The position numbers and the translations under genes are program-made. A DNA stretch of 64,000 nt from Lewinellaceae bacterium. Its GTDB lineage: Bacteria; Bacteroidota; Bacteroidia; Chitinophagales; Saprospiraceae. The notes under the pieces were generated by a model that was not told the origin of the DNA, made no database searches, and worked only from the letters and a program-made list of their open reading frames with translations. The stretch spans positions 62,001 to 126,000 of the forward strand of contig JADJUJ010000020.1 of assembly GCA_016710765.1 (NCBI GenBank), given 5' to 3'. Positions within the stretch are counted from its first letter, which is position 1, and each line of letters begins with the position of its first letter. This document shows positions 6,489-16,487 of this stretch, one piece after another.

Positions 6489-7613
6489 ATGAGCAATCAT
6501 TCTTTTTCTGATAAAGTCGCCAACCTCCAAACCGAGGTAGACGCGGCTTTTCTTTACAACTGCATCGCCGATGCAGAAAACGAACCTGCCATAGCCCAGG
6601 TTTACCGGGAACTTGCTGCTATTGAGGCCTCCCATGGCGCGAAAATGCTGGAGCATTTCCAGAAGGAATATGCGGGCATTGCACTTCCCCCACCCTCCTG
6701 GCGGGCCAAAACGCTGAATCGCATCGGCAAAACCTTCGGATACGACTATGTGCTGGGTGTTTTACTCGATATGGAAAAAGGGCTCACCAGCAGTATTGTC
6801 CAGCAAAAAAACAGTCAAAACAAACCGATAACCGGCGGCGAAGGCAACCACATCACCATTCTAAAAACACTATTGGACAATAAAAGCCGGGTTTCCGGAG
6901 AACAACTCTCTAAACTGGAAGGAAAACACAAAACCGTTGGCGGCAACGCCTTGCGCGCCGCAGTATTAGGCGCCAACGACGGACTTGTTTCGAACCTCAG
7001 CCTGGTAATGGGCGTGGCGGGCGCCACAGAAGGCCAAAACGGCGTGCTCCTGGCGGGTATGGCTGGCTTACTCGCCGGCGCCCTGTCAATGGCCCTGGGA
7101 GAATGGATTTCTGTAAAAAGCTCGCAGGAACTTTACGAACGCCAGATGTCGCTGGAAATGGATGAAATTGTGTCCAACCCGGAAGGAGAAACCAAAGAAC
7201 TAGCCCTGATCTACATGGCCAAAGGAATACCTGAGCAACAGGCACATGCCATGGCGGTTAAGACGATGGAAAATCCGGAACATGCCCATGAAGTATTGAT
7301 CAAGGAGGAGTTGGGAATCAACCAGGAAGAGCTCAAGGGCTCTGCCTGGGAAGCAGCCATCACCTCCTTTATCCTGTTTGCGGTGGGCGCAGTAATCCCA
7401 GTAGCGCCCTTTATTTGGTGGTCCGGCTGGGAGTCCATCATCGTTAGTGTGGTACTAAGCACGATTGGGTTGTTCATCATTGGTTCCGCCATTACCTTGT
7501 TCACGGGAAAAAGCATCTGGTTTTCCGGGATGCGCCAAGTCATTTTTGGACTTTTGGCCGCCGCCATTACCTATGGCATCGGTCATCTTATTGGGGTGTC
7601 CATAGCAGGTTAG
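6489..7613 (+). CDS. Ferritin-like domain fused to VIT1/CCC1-family iron/manganese transporter
   Basis: A 374-residue protein. The N-terminal ferritin-like (rubrerythrin-type) domain (about 1-140) has metal-ligand-type carboxylates in AENEPAI and AAIEASHGAKML. The C-terminal VIT1/CCC1 domain (about 150-374) has the family signature NDGLVSNLSLVMGVAGA, the GEWISVKSSQELYERQ loop and about five membrane helices. This is the architecture of MbfA-type iron exporters, which sense and expel iron under peroxide stress. It follows the rubrerythrin lipoprotein in the same direction and completes an iron/peroxide defence cassette. It lacks the AGGTGC operator and may have its own promoter. A strong terminator follows. 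Confidence 0.9.
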   Translation: MSNHSFSDKVANLQTEVDAAFLYNCIADAENEPAIAQVYRELAAIEASHGAKMLEHFQKEYAGIALPPPSWRAKTLNRIGKTFGYDYVLGVLLDMEKGLTSSIVQQKNSQNKPITGGEGNHITILKTLLDNKSRVSGEQLSKLEGKHKTVGGNALRAAVLGANDGLVSNLSLVMGVAGATEGQNGVLLAGMAGLLAGALSMALGEWISVKSSQELYERQMSLEMDEIVSNPEGETKELALIYMAKGIPEQQAHAMAVKTMENPEHAHEVLIKEELGINQEELKGSAWEAAITSFILFAVGAVIPVAPFIWWSGWESIIVSVVLSTIGLFIIGSAITLFTGKSIWFSGMRQVIFGLLAAAITYGIGHLIGVSIAG

Positions 7614-7620
7614 GGATAAA

Positions 7621-7660
7621 ATAACACGGGATACGCTGTTGCCAGCGTATCCCGTGTTAT
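7621..7660. terminator. Bidirectional terminator
   Basis: A perfect 18-bp stem (ATAACACGGGATACGCTG and its complement) with the loop TTGC lies between two convergent genes, 7 bases after the VIT1 stop codon. The arms end in A/T-rich sequence on both sides, so it can serve both strands. Confidence 0.85.
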
Positions 7661-7682
7661 TATTGTTAAGCAACTTGGTTTG

Positions 7683-8927
7683 CTAAACTGCCGCAGCGGT
7701 GCTGGCCATTTTGTATTCGCCTGCTTTCAACTTTTTACCAATCGCTTCGAAAGCATCCAACGTGATGCGAATGTCTTCCTCGGTATGGGTAGCGGTAGGA
7801 ATGATGCGCAAAATCATCATGCCCTTGGGTATTACCGGATATACCACCACGGAGCAGAACACGCCGTAATTGTCGCGCATATCCTGCACCAGGTTGGATG
7901 CTTCCATAGGATCGCCATGGAGATAAACCGGGGTAACACAGGTGTTCGTATCGCCGATATCAAAACCGCGTTCTTTCAGACCGTTTTGCAGCAGCCCTAC
8001 ATTTTTCCATAATTTTTCACGCAATTCCGGCATCGTTTTGAGCATGTCAAAACGCTTCATAGCGCCCTGTACGAGCGGCATTGGAAGTGACTTGGCGAAA
8101 ATTTGTGAGCGCATGTTGTAGCGCAGGAATTTGATGATGTCTTTGGGCGCAGCAATAAAGGCACCAATCAGGGCCATGCTTTTGGCAAAGGTAGAAAAAT
8201 ACAGATCAACCTCATCCGTAACACCTTGCTCCTCAGCGGTACCGGCGCCGGTTTTTCCCATCATGCCGAAGCCATGGGCATCGTCGATGAGGAGGCGGAA
8301 GTTGTATTTCTTTTTGAGGGCAACAATTTCCTTCAATTTGCCCTGGTCACCGCGCATGCCAAAAACGCCTTCGGTAATCACCAGGATACCACCCTGGGCG
8401 CCATCCACCAGTTTGGTGGCACGTTCCAGATTTTTTTCCAGGCTTCCAATATCGTTGTGGGTAAAGGCATAGCGTTTGCCCATGTGCATGCGCACGGCAT
8501 CCACGATACAGGCGTGGCTTTCAGAATCGTACACCACCACATCATGGCGGCTCAGCATCGCATCGATGACCGACATGATACCCTGGTAGCCGAAATTGAG
8601 GAGATAGCCAGCTTCTTTGCCTACATAAGTTGCCAAATCCTGTTCCAGTTGCTGGTGGTATTTGGTTTCACCCGACATCATGCGGGCGCCCATTGGGTAA
8701 GCAAGCCCCCATTGTGCGGCGGCATCGGCATCAGCCTTACGCACCTCGGGGTGATTGGCCAGTCCGAGATAATTGTTGATACTCCAACAAATCACCTCTT
8801 TTCCATTAAAGTACATGCGATTTCCGAGTTCGCCTTCCAATTTAGGGAACATATAGCGACCTTCGGAATGGTCGGCATACTGGCCCAAAGGGCCGGCTTG
8901 TTTCAAAATCCGGTCAAACAAATCCAT
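7683..8927 (-). CDS. Alpha-oxoamine synthase-family PLP enzyme (serine palmitoyltransferase-like; possible cysteate acyltransferase)
   Basis: A 414-residue fold-type I PLP enzyme of the AONS/KBL/SPT family, which condenses an amino acid with an acyl thioester and releases CO2. Family features are present: substrate region NNYLGLANHP, glycine-rich MGARMMSGETKYHQQLE, the DDAHGFGMMGKTG motif, and the Schiff-base lysine in STFAKSMAL. It is annotated in many Bacteroidota as a class I/II aminotransferase or SPT. It directly follows a cysteine-synthase-family gene (45-bp gap). That pairing matches the two-gene logic of capnine sulfonolipid synthesis, cysteate synthase then cysteate fatty acyltransferase. 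Substrate choice cannot be read from sequence alone. Confidence 0.85.
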   Translation of the reverse strand: MDLFDRILKQAGPLGQYADHSEGRYMFPKLEGELGNRMYFNGKEVICWSINNYLGLANHPEVRKADADAAAQWGLAYPMGARMMSGETKYHQQLEQDLATYVGKEAGYLLNFGYQGIMSVIDAMLSRHDVVVYDSESHACIVDAVRMHMGKRYAFTHNDIGSLEKNLERATKLVDGAQGGILVITEGVFGMRGDQGKLKEIVALKKKYNFRLLIDDAHGFGMMGKTGAGTAEEQGVTDEVDLYFSTFAKSMALIGAFIAAPKDIIKFLRYNMRSQIFAKSLPMPLVQGAMKRFDMLKTMPELREKLWKNVGLLQNGLKERGFDIGDTNTCVTPVYLHGDPMEASNLVQDMRDNYGVFCSVVVYPVIPKGMMILRIIPTATHTEEDIRITLDAFEAIGKKLKAGEYKMASTAAAV

Positions 8928-8972
8928 GGTAATATAGTATGTGTTATGTTGTTTTGGATGGGTAAAAATGGT

Positions 8973-10010
8973 CTAGCACAGTACACCGCCATCGTTGGTG
9001 GTAGCCGGCTTGGGCGTTTCCTGTGGCGTTTCAGCAGGCATGAAGCCTTGCTGGCGCATCCACTCGTCGTTGAAAACCTTGGTGACGTACTTGGAACCGT
9101 GGTCGGCAAAAATCAGGACCACCACATCGTCTTCGGTCAGTTCATCTTTGATTTGTTCCAGGCACTGCAGGGTAGCGCCACTGGAATAACCAGCCAGAAT
9201 GCCTTCCGAACGGGCCAACTCCCTTGCTTTGAACGCAGAGTCTTTGTCGGTCACTTTGACAAAGCGGTCGACCAGTTCAAAGTCGACGTTTGCCGGGATA
9301 ATGTTTTTCCCGGTACCTTCTATGTTGTAGGAATAAATTTCATTGGGATCGTAAACGCCTGTTTCGTGGTATTTTTTCAGCACGGAGCCATAAGCATCAA
9401 CAGCGATCATGTTCATCTCCGGCTTTTGCTCCCGAAGGTACCGGCCTGAGCCGCAAAGTGTACCACCGGTGCTGGCAGAGCCGATGAGGTAAGTAATTTC
9501 ACCGTCGGTTTGTTCCCAGATTTCCGGGCCGGTGCTCAGGTAATGTGCTTCACCATTGTCGGTATTGAAATTCTGGTTGACATACCAGGCGCCGGGAATT
9601 TGCTTGGCAAGAGATTCCGCCATTTTGTAATAGGAGCGCGGGTCGTCGGGCTTCGCATCCTTGGGGCAAAGAATCACTTCTGCACCCATGGCCCTTAGGT
9701 TGTTGAGTTTATCCTCAGAAATTTTATTGGTAACCGTCAGCACACAGCGATATCCCTTAATGGCACTGACCATGGCAAGGCTGAAACCGGTATTGCCGCT
9801 GGTTGCATCCACCACCGTACCACCTGGGAGGAGTTGCCCCAACCGTTCGGCGCGTTCGATCATGTGCAGCGCGATGCGGTCTTTTGCGCTCAAACCAGGG
9901 TTGAATGACTCCAGTTTAGCATAAACCTTGGCAGGAATATGTGAAACGATGTTGTGAAGGCGTACCAGAGGGGTTTTGCCGATGGTTTCGAGAATATTGT
10001 TGTAGACCAT
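8973..10010 (-). CDS. Cysteine synthase/cystathionine beta-synthase-family PLP enzyme (possible cysteate synthase)
   Basis: A 345-residue fold-type II PLP enzyme. The PLP lysine is in LSAKDRIALHM, the phosphate- and substrate-binding loops are TSGNTGFSLAM and GSASTGGTLCGSGR, and the C-terminal PLP-ring contact lies near AGYSSGATLQC. There are no CBS regulatory domains. The C-terminus ends in a proline/threonine tail and a terminal Cys. Family members make cysteine, cystathionine or cysteate by beta-replacement. Placement directly upstream of the AONS-family gene favours cysteate synthase feeding sulfonolipid synthesis (inference); plain O-acetylserine sulfhydrylase is the alternative. Confidence 0.88.
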   Translation of the reverse strand: MVYNNILETIGKTPLVRLHNIVSHIPAKVYAKLESFNPGLSAKDRIALHMIERAERLGQLLPGGTVVDATSGNTGFSLAMVSAIKGYRCVLTVTNKISEDKLNNLRAMGAEVILCPKDAKPDDPRSYYKMAESLAKQIPGAWYVNQNFNTDNGEAHYLSTGPEIWEQTDGEITYLIGSASTGGTLCGSGRYLREQKPEMNMIAVDAYGSVLKKYHETGVYDPNEIYSYNIEGTGKNIIPANVDFELVDRFVKVTDKDSAFKARELARSEGILAGYSSGATLQCLEQIKDELTEDDVVVLIFADHGSKYVTKVFNDEWMRQQGFMPAETPQETPKPATTNDGGVLC

Positions 10011-10190
10011 TAGCGCGAGACTTTTAAATGAGTTCGGATGCGTTCATTCCGAAAAATAAGGACCACTTAGGACTTAACCTAAAACATTTGTACAAAAAGC
10101 CCATTGGGCGGTTGTGAAGCAAAGCTGTTCAAATGGTTAGGGTGGTATTAAAAGGGTTGCACAACAGTGCAATTTAAAACTTGATCAGGG

Positions 10191-10198
10191 CAAAGGTA
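10191..10198 (-). promoter_or_regulatory. -7 promoter element for the PLP-enzyme operon
   Basis: The minus strand reads TACCTTTG, a full match to the Bacteroidota -7 consensus. It would give a 5' leader of about 170 nt before the start codon at 10010. Confidence 0.6.
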
Positions 10199-10392
10199 GC
10201 GCAAATTCGCTAAAACAAGCCTCTAAATTTTGCATACTGGAGACAAGGACATAAAAACAGCAGCCATATTAAAATTTAATTAAATAAAATTTGGTCATTA
10301 AATTTTTTTGTATCAACTTTGGGTGCTTTGCCAAAATTTTCATTTGCATTTCAAAGCAAAACAACTTTTCTTTTAATTAAACCCTCCGCCCT

Positions 10393-10485
10393 ATGCTTAT
10401 TTTCTACGTAGCCATTGCTTCGATGCTGCTGGTTCGGTTGGTTCCTAAAATTGCAAATGTTTGGGCAATCGGTATTCGCCGATAG
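10393..10485 (+). CDS. Possible 30-residue hydrophobic small protein
   Basis: ATG at 10393 opens a 30-codon frame ending at TAG 10485. The peptide is one hydrophobic stretch (LIFYVAIASMLLV) with a basic end (IGIRR), like a single-pass membrane microprotein. A -7-like CAACTTTG lies upstream at 10314-10321 and a strong terminator follows at 10534, so a short transcript is plausible. It resembles no family I can name and could be chance. Apart from the promoter at 10191, it and the terminator are all I can identify in the 10011-10662 gap. Confidence 0.3.
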   Translation: MLIFYVAIASMLLVRLVPKIANVWAIGIRR

Positions 10486-10533
10486 TTGAAACACCCGCCA
10501 GGGATCCCGTACAAATTACAGTGTTCCAAGTAA

Positions 10534-10568
10534 AAAACGGCCGCCCAAACTCCCCGGGCGGCCGTTTT
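10534..10568. terminator. Bidirectional GC-rich terminator
   Basis: AAAACGGCCGCCC pairs perfectly with GGGCGGCCGTTTT across a 9-base loop, with A/T runs on both sides. It lies about 95 bases downstream of the alpha-2-macroglobulin stop codon (minus strand) and 49 bases after the small plus-strand ORF. A second hairpin without a T run (GCAAAGCGA/TCGCTTTGC) lies at 10588-10623. Confidence 0.8.
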
Positions 10569-10662
10569 CATGGATGAACGGTTGGCAGCAAAGCGACCCC
10601 GAATTATTCCGAGATCGCTTTGCCTATAGTTGACCAACTGTTCCCCATCTTTTGGCCTAATG

Positions 10663-13600
10663 TTAAATCACCTCCACCCATTTGCCTTCTGTTTTGGCCC
10701 TGATCCGATTATCGTACATGGCCTCACAGCTAATGCCTGGTAAGTAGTACGCACCGGCATAGGCAGCGTTGAGCCTGGATGCGGTAAATACGGCTTTCTT
10801 CTCTGGTTTTGCCCAACTTACCATCGTAGTAATAGCCCATATCAAAATAGGTATACACCCGATCATCCCGCACGTCCTGATAATCGGCGGCTGCTGCCGC
10901 CTACCGAGATATTGTTCATCCTGCTGTTCAGAATTTCCCATCCGGAAGGGAACACATTGGACAAAGCCAGTTCATTAAACGGAAATTTAAAGGCTGAATC
11001 GGCATTGCGGCGCACGGTTACTTCGGCCACGAAATCAGTGCCTTGTTTAATCCGGGCAACATCGATGGGATTGCCTTTCAGGTCGGTATAGCGCACCTGC
11101 ATACTGATGTTGCTGGCTTCAGCCGTTTCGTTGCCCACCAAGCGTTGCCCACTGACCACCAAGCGTGCATAAAGGCGAACCTTCCCATTGTTTTTCACGG
11201 CAACCTGTCCGTTTCCAAAGGCCTTTTCGGTAAAATCAACCATGGAAATGACCCGTGAGGCATCGCCATTGGTGTAACCACTGCCACCCGTACGATAAGC
11301 GTAGGCAGGGCCAACCTTTCCGGCATCCGACTTAGCGATATACTTGGAAAGAGCCCGAAGCGATGTAGCGAGGCTTTGGGTATTCCAGGAATTATCACCT
11401 TTGCCAAGGTTTTCGCAGATGTAATTGGCCATGGCTTCCGCTTTTTTCATATCACCCGTAGCAACACAGGTTTCCAGAATAAGTGCCCGGTCGCGCAAAT
11501 CGGATCCATACGTACTGCCCCACCAGTCGTAATGCCAATCGTCCTTCCATTTGCCTGCCGTGATCTCCCGGGCTACCTCGGGTTTACCCGCCTGCGCATA
11601 AGCAGCTGCCAGCAAATACGCTGTTTGACTGTAAAGGTCTTTGCGTTCGCGTAGCCTGTTCATATCGCCCAGCGCAGGTTTGCCGGCCATAGCCAGTGCA
11701 TACAGGCGATAAGCCTGCCCGAGATCGCTGTCGAAACGGTACCAAGGCTGATTTCCATTGGTGGTGTTCCAGTTTCGGGCAATGCGGGTCTGGTACCCCG
11801 TCCATCGGTCCAGCATTTCCTGCGGAACAGCATATCCTTTGTTTTTTGCCTCCAGTAGGAAATGGCCAGCATAGGTACTCGACCAGTCGTCGGCATTACC
11901 ATAGCCAGGCCAATAGCTGAAACCACCTTCGGTAGTCTGGAAGTTGCGGATTTTGCCGATGGCTGCTTTGACGTTTTTGCTGATCTTATCCTGTTGTTTA
12001 TCGGTAAGTGGTGTTAACAGATCAACGAACAATTGCGGAAATGCGGTGGAGGTGGTTTGTTCAATACAACCATGCGGGTATTGAATCAGATACTCCAAAT
12101 GCCGGCTTAAGTTGATGGGGGGCAAGGCACTTACCTCAATTTTGGCACTGGTAATATTTGAATACAAGGCAGGGTCAAAACTGGCAGTCCACTCCTTTCC
12201 TGGCTCCAGCACCCCTTCCTCAACGGTACTGGAAACCGGATTGGGGTTGCGTACCAACAATTCGATCTCAGCAGTGGTAGACTCTCCACCACCCTCAGCT
12301 TGAATGGTAAACCTGGCAACACCACAACGCTGCCCTACTTTAAGGTTAAAATAGGTGAGTTCATTGCCAGGTTGAGAAAATTGCAGGTTGTTCACCGATG
12401 ATCCTTCCACCCGAACCAGCCCGGAAGATTCCTTCACCCGGATCGTCGCATTTTTAACCTTGTTTTCCATGGCAAAAACGTCGACAGGCAGGCGCAGGGT
12501 TTCTCCAGGGCCCAAAACACGTGGCAGCGTGGGCAGGATCATCAGTGGCTTGCGAACAGCACAGGTTTTTTCTGCACTGCCGTACGCACCTTTCCCATCT
12601 GCTGCCGGGGCTGAACATACCGCCATTACCCGGACACTGCCCACGTAATTATCAATCTTTAGTTTATGCTGCGCTGTTTTCCCCTTCTCTAGGTAAAATG
12701 GCCCCAGATTAATGACAGTTGGTTTAAAGCGATTGATTTGTGCGGCATTTTTGGCCTTTTGATTGACCGCGTCGCCCCCAATGCTAAGCATGCGCTCCAG
12801 TTCGGCGCCAAACGCGCCCAGCACATAATCATACATGTCCCAGGTTTTTACCCCCAGTGCCTCCCTTGCAAAAAATGCATCCCATGGATTGGGTGTTTGG
12901 AACCGTGTAAGGTCCAGTAAACCTTCATCTACGATCGACAACGTATAGGCACAGGCCTTCCCCGAATTTTCTTTAATGTTAACCGTAAAAGATTCCCCTG
13001 GCTTCAATACCTCCGGCATGGAAATCACAGGGTTCAAATGCGTCACCGGATTTTCAACCGTTACCGGAATGACCCCATACATGCGGATCGGCAGGTCGTT
13101 CTTGGTTTGAGCATGTGGTTGCAGTAGGCTTACGTGCGCATACACGGTTGGGGCCATGTCTGGGGTGGTTTCAAACTTCAGCAGGTTATCGCCGGCCTTG
13201 GCGTCGAACCAAAAGTGTTGCAATACCCGGGTACCGTTTTCCAGGGTAAGCATAATCCGGCCATTTTCACTGGCTGGCACTTTTTAGGGTAACACTTTCC
13301 CCGACATTATACTTTGCTTTATCGGCCGTAAAAGGAAGCATTGCCGCTTCATTCCGGCTCTGAATATCTTGCAATTCATCGGGTGCACCGCTCCAGAAAA
13401 AATCGCCGGTGCTGTGTCCGCCATCCGGATCGCTGGCCCTAATCAGGAAACGGCCCCAGGTACCAGGTTTTACTTTCCAGGTGGCTATCCCACGGCTATC
13501 AGTCGTTAGGGTAGCATGGTCGCGGGCATTGAAATGATCCGCGGAATTGAACTGGGCAACATTATCGGCATAGTTTTCATCCCACCACCAGCGCCAGTCA

Positions 13601-16326
13601 CAGCGATAGAGCCCAACCTCAATTTTACGGCCGGCCTGTGGTTTGCCATTGGTATCCAGGCAAACAAACTGGATTTGCTCCCCATTTTTATCGATGGTTT
13701 TTCCACCCCATCGCCCTTCGGGAATAGCAATACCCACAAATCGTTTGTATGGGAAGTAGTCGAGCGCAAAATTATCGGTGCTGAAATCACCGCCTGCTTC
13801 GAAAGCGCGCACCTTAAAGTTCGCGATCAATTTTCCGGGAGCGGAACCGTTGACCTCGAGCTGCAGGGGAACACTGGCCTTGCCATTGTCGTCGAGGGCG
13901 CCGTCCAGCAATATCTGAGGTTCGCTGTAAAACGATCTTGCAGGATCTTCAAATACAAACCCTTTAAAATTTGGAAACGTAGTAACGCCCGGCTTGAGTT
14001 GCATTTCCACGCGCGCTTTCAGGTTTTTTGCGACGGCACCATGCAGCCATTTTACCGTCAGATTGCCTTTCAAGTTCTCATCCCCCTCCAACAACTGTTT
14101 GCGGCCAAAGTCGAGGTCCATTTTTAGCCGGTTGGGCTTAACGGTTTCTATTTTCAGCAACTTGGTGAAGGTGGCGCCGCCCACCATTACTTTGGCGGTC
14201 CAGTTGCCGGTTGGCGCATCACTGCGGGTAGTACAAGGCAGGGCGTACACGCCGTGTTCACTTCGGGTACTGACAGTTCGGTATTGCAGACTTCCTCTGG
14301 GGTCGCTCAGTTCAAAAGTCACAGGATGGTCGGCGGGTAGTTTTCCAGTTTTGTCTTCCAGTACAAAATTCAGGAACAGTGAATCACCAGGACGCCAAAC
14401 CCCACGCTCGCCATAGATGTATCCTTTCAGCCCCTTTTGAGGCTCTACGCCTGCCACATCGAAACGCGAGAGCGAGAGCGAATTTCCGTCGGCCATCCGG
14501 AGATAGCCCTTTTGCTGGTCGCGTGTTGCGACAGCAACAAAAGGCGTTCCTTTCATATCCGTAACCATGACGGTTCCAGTTCCGTCGGTGGTATATTTCC
14601 CTATGGATTGAAGTTGATAATTAAAAAACTCGAGGTTAACCCCACTGATTGCTTCGGTGGTGTGCAGATTGGTGACAATGCTGAAAATAGAACCGTCTTT
14701 CCCGCGTTTGGCAGTAATGCCCAGGTCGCTGACAAAAACGTTGCGGCTTACAAAATGCTCGTAGTTATAGTACTCCCGTTTGCAGGGATCAGTCCGGTTA
14801 TTCCACCTGTACCGACCATCATCCTCGCTGTCATCGTCGTCTCCCCAGTACCAGTTGTCTTCGTCGCTGAAATAAATACCGCGGTAGCTCCCCATGATGC
14901 TCTCGAGATTGCCGTCTTCATCACGTGTTCCAAGGTGCGCCATGGCATCGTCGGATTCTGTCGCTGTTTCACAATTTTGTACGGCATAGCCCCGTCGGAA
15001 GGCAAACCGGACCTGGTAGATTGCCCCGGGGTCCTGCTTAATAATATCGCTGAGATCCAGCGCATAGCGTTGCCATGTACCAAAGTTGGCGGTGGGGTTC
15101 AGTTGGCTCAAGTCAACCTTGCGCTGCGCAATAATTTTCCCTACGCGGTCCAGTTCCTGATCTCCTTCAATTTCATTAACCTGCAAATACTGCAGGATAT
15201 TGGAGTTGAAAATCTTGAACACTTCCACATCTACGGCTTTCAGGCCAACGGCTTCGAAAGGGAAAATGACCGATCCATTGGATTCCTGTGGAATAATGGC
15301 GCCCTTCCCCACCAGGCGAACGGACGGCTTCTGTTCAACAAAATCAAGTGGCCAGTCACTCCGTTCTTTCATGCCCGCACCAGCCAGATTTTTGATGCCT
15401 GCCTCCACGCGAAGCTGATGGCTGCCACTGATCCGCTCGGAAGGATACAACCTTACAAAATTACCATCCACGGCAAAACGATACCCGCTAGCATAATCCT
15501 CAAGCCGCAACAATCCATCAAAAACCTGAGCAGATTGGATTGGATCAGAAAAATTAATGAGCACATATTGTTCTTCCTGCTGAACAACGGCAGCACTGAG
15601 GACAACAAATTCATCCAACGAAGGAATGATTACCTCCTGGTTTCCCTTTTTTTCAATCCCAATACTGCTTCCGTCCCACTCCAGCAGCACCCGGGAGCGC
15701 ACATTGGAGCGCTCTACGCCGCCAATCGAATACCCATGCGCCATACCGTTTTCACTGTGCGACCACTGGATATTGAGTTGCTTGTTGCCCTGGGTGGCCC
15801 GGAGCATTTTTTCCATGGCGTCAGCAGCTACAGGGTCACTGGTGGCAATTGTTCCGGTAATTTTTTGCAATTTAAGGTCCTGCGGGTTTTCAGCCTGCAC
15901 CCCTTTGGTACTGATTTCGAAAGAGAGTTCCCGTACGCGAAAGTCAAACTCAAACCGTTCTACTTCTGCAGGTACGCCTTTGTAGATTTTGCCAATTTGC
16001 AACGCGGCTGCGTACTTTTTCCCATAGGGCAGTGGTTCGGATGGTTGCAGCAGTATGGTGCGGTCGTCCTCCCAAATTGGGGTGCCGGTAATGGCAGGAC
16101 TCACGGAAAAAATAGATTCCGTTACTGGTTTTCCAATTTTATCCTGTCCGACAGCAGCATCGACAAAACGGACCCTGATGGGGTCGGTTCTGCCAATGTC
16201 TCCGCTGGTGTAGGCATAAATATAACGCGACATGGCTTCATAGTAAGCCTCATTGCGCACCACCTTTTTGCAGGAAACGGCGAATAGCGCAATACCAATA
16301 GCACAGAGGGCAATAATTTGTTTCAT
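10663..16326 (-). CDS. Alpha-2-macroglobulin family lipoprotein (three +1 frameshifts, probable sequence errors)
   Basis: Bacterial alpha-2-macroglobulins trap foreign proteases in the periplasm. The N-terminus has a lipoprotein signal (ALFAVSC, Cys near residue 19), followed by MG repeats, a bait-like region, a bacterial A2M domain (ERGVWRPGDSLFLNF, then LRLPVDVFAMENK), and the thioester motif in YPHGCIEQTTS with its alpha-alpha toroid. Joining the frames gives about 1886 residues, normal for the large form. The frame breaks at a T5 run at 13281-13285, near 10887 in GC-rich repeats, and at T4 10807-10810. Each is one extra base, and homology continues across each (DYQDVRDDRVYTYFD in the middle frame, then AYAGAYYLPGISCEAMYD). 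The three together restore frame. No pbpC gene, the usual A2M neighbour, is present. Confidence 0.88.
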
Positions 16327-16487
16327 TGTAATTGATTTTTGGAAAAAGGGAGGCAAACACCGGTAGGTGAGGCTGGAAAAACTGTGCTAATCTACGGATA
16401 AGTAAACAGCAGCACAAAAAGAAAATACAATTGCCGGATTTATTTTAGCAAGCGCTAGGCTTGGGGCCGTATTCGCAGGCCAGGCAT

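Noticed and set aside
8226..9449. Long 407-codon open frame on the plus strand
   Set aside because: It is antisense to two well-supported PLP-enzyme genes and reads as their complement, with no domain of its own.
10094..10109. Attenuator in the leader of the PLP-enzyme operon (GCCC-AAT-GGGC then T5 on the minus strand)
   Set aside because: The stem is only four base pairs, and no competing structure or leader peptide is visible.
10863..13280. A2M halves as two separate genes, or as programmed frameshifting
   Set aside because: The breaks are one-base gains, and similar breaks occur in secY and map. No slippery site with a downstream pseudoknot is evident.
14437..16287. Long 616-codon open frame on the plus strand
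   Set aside because: It is antisense to the alpha-2-macroglobulin gene. Codon structure follows the minus-strand gene, and no motif or signal is present.
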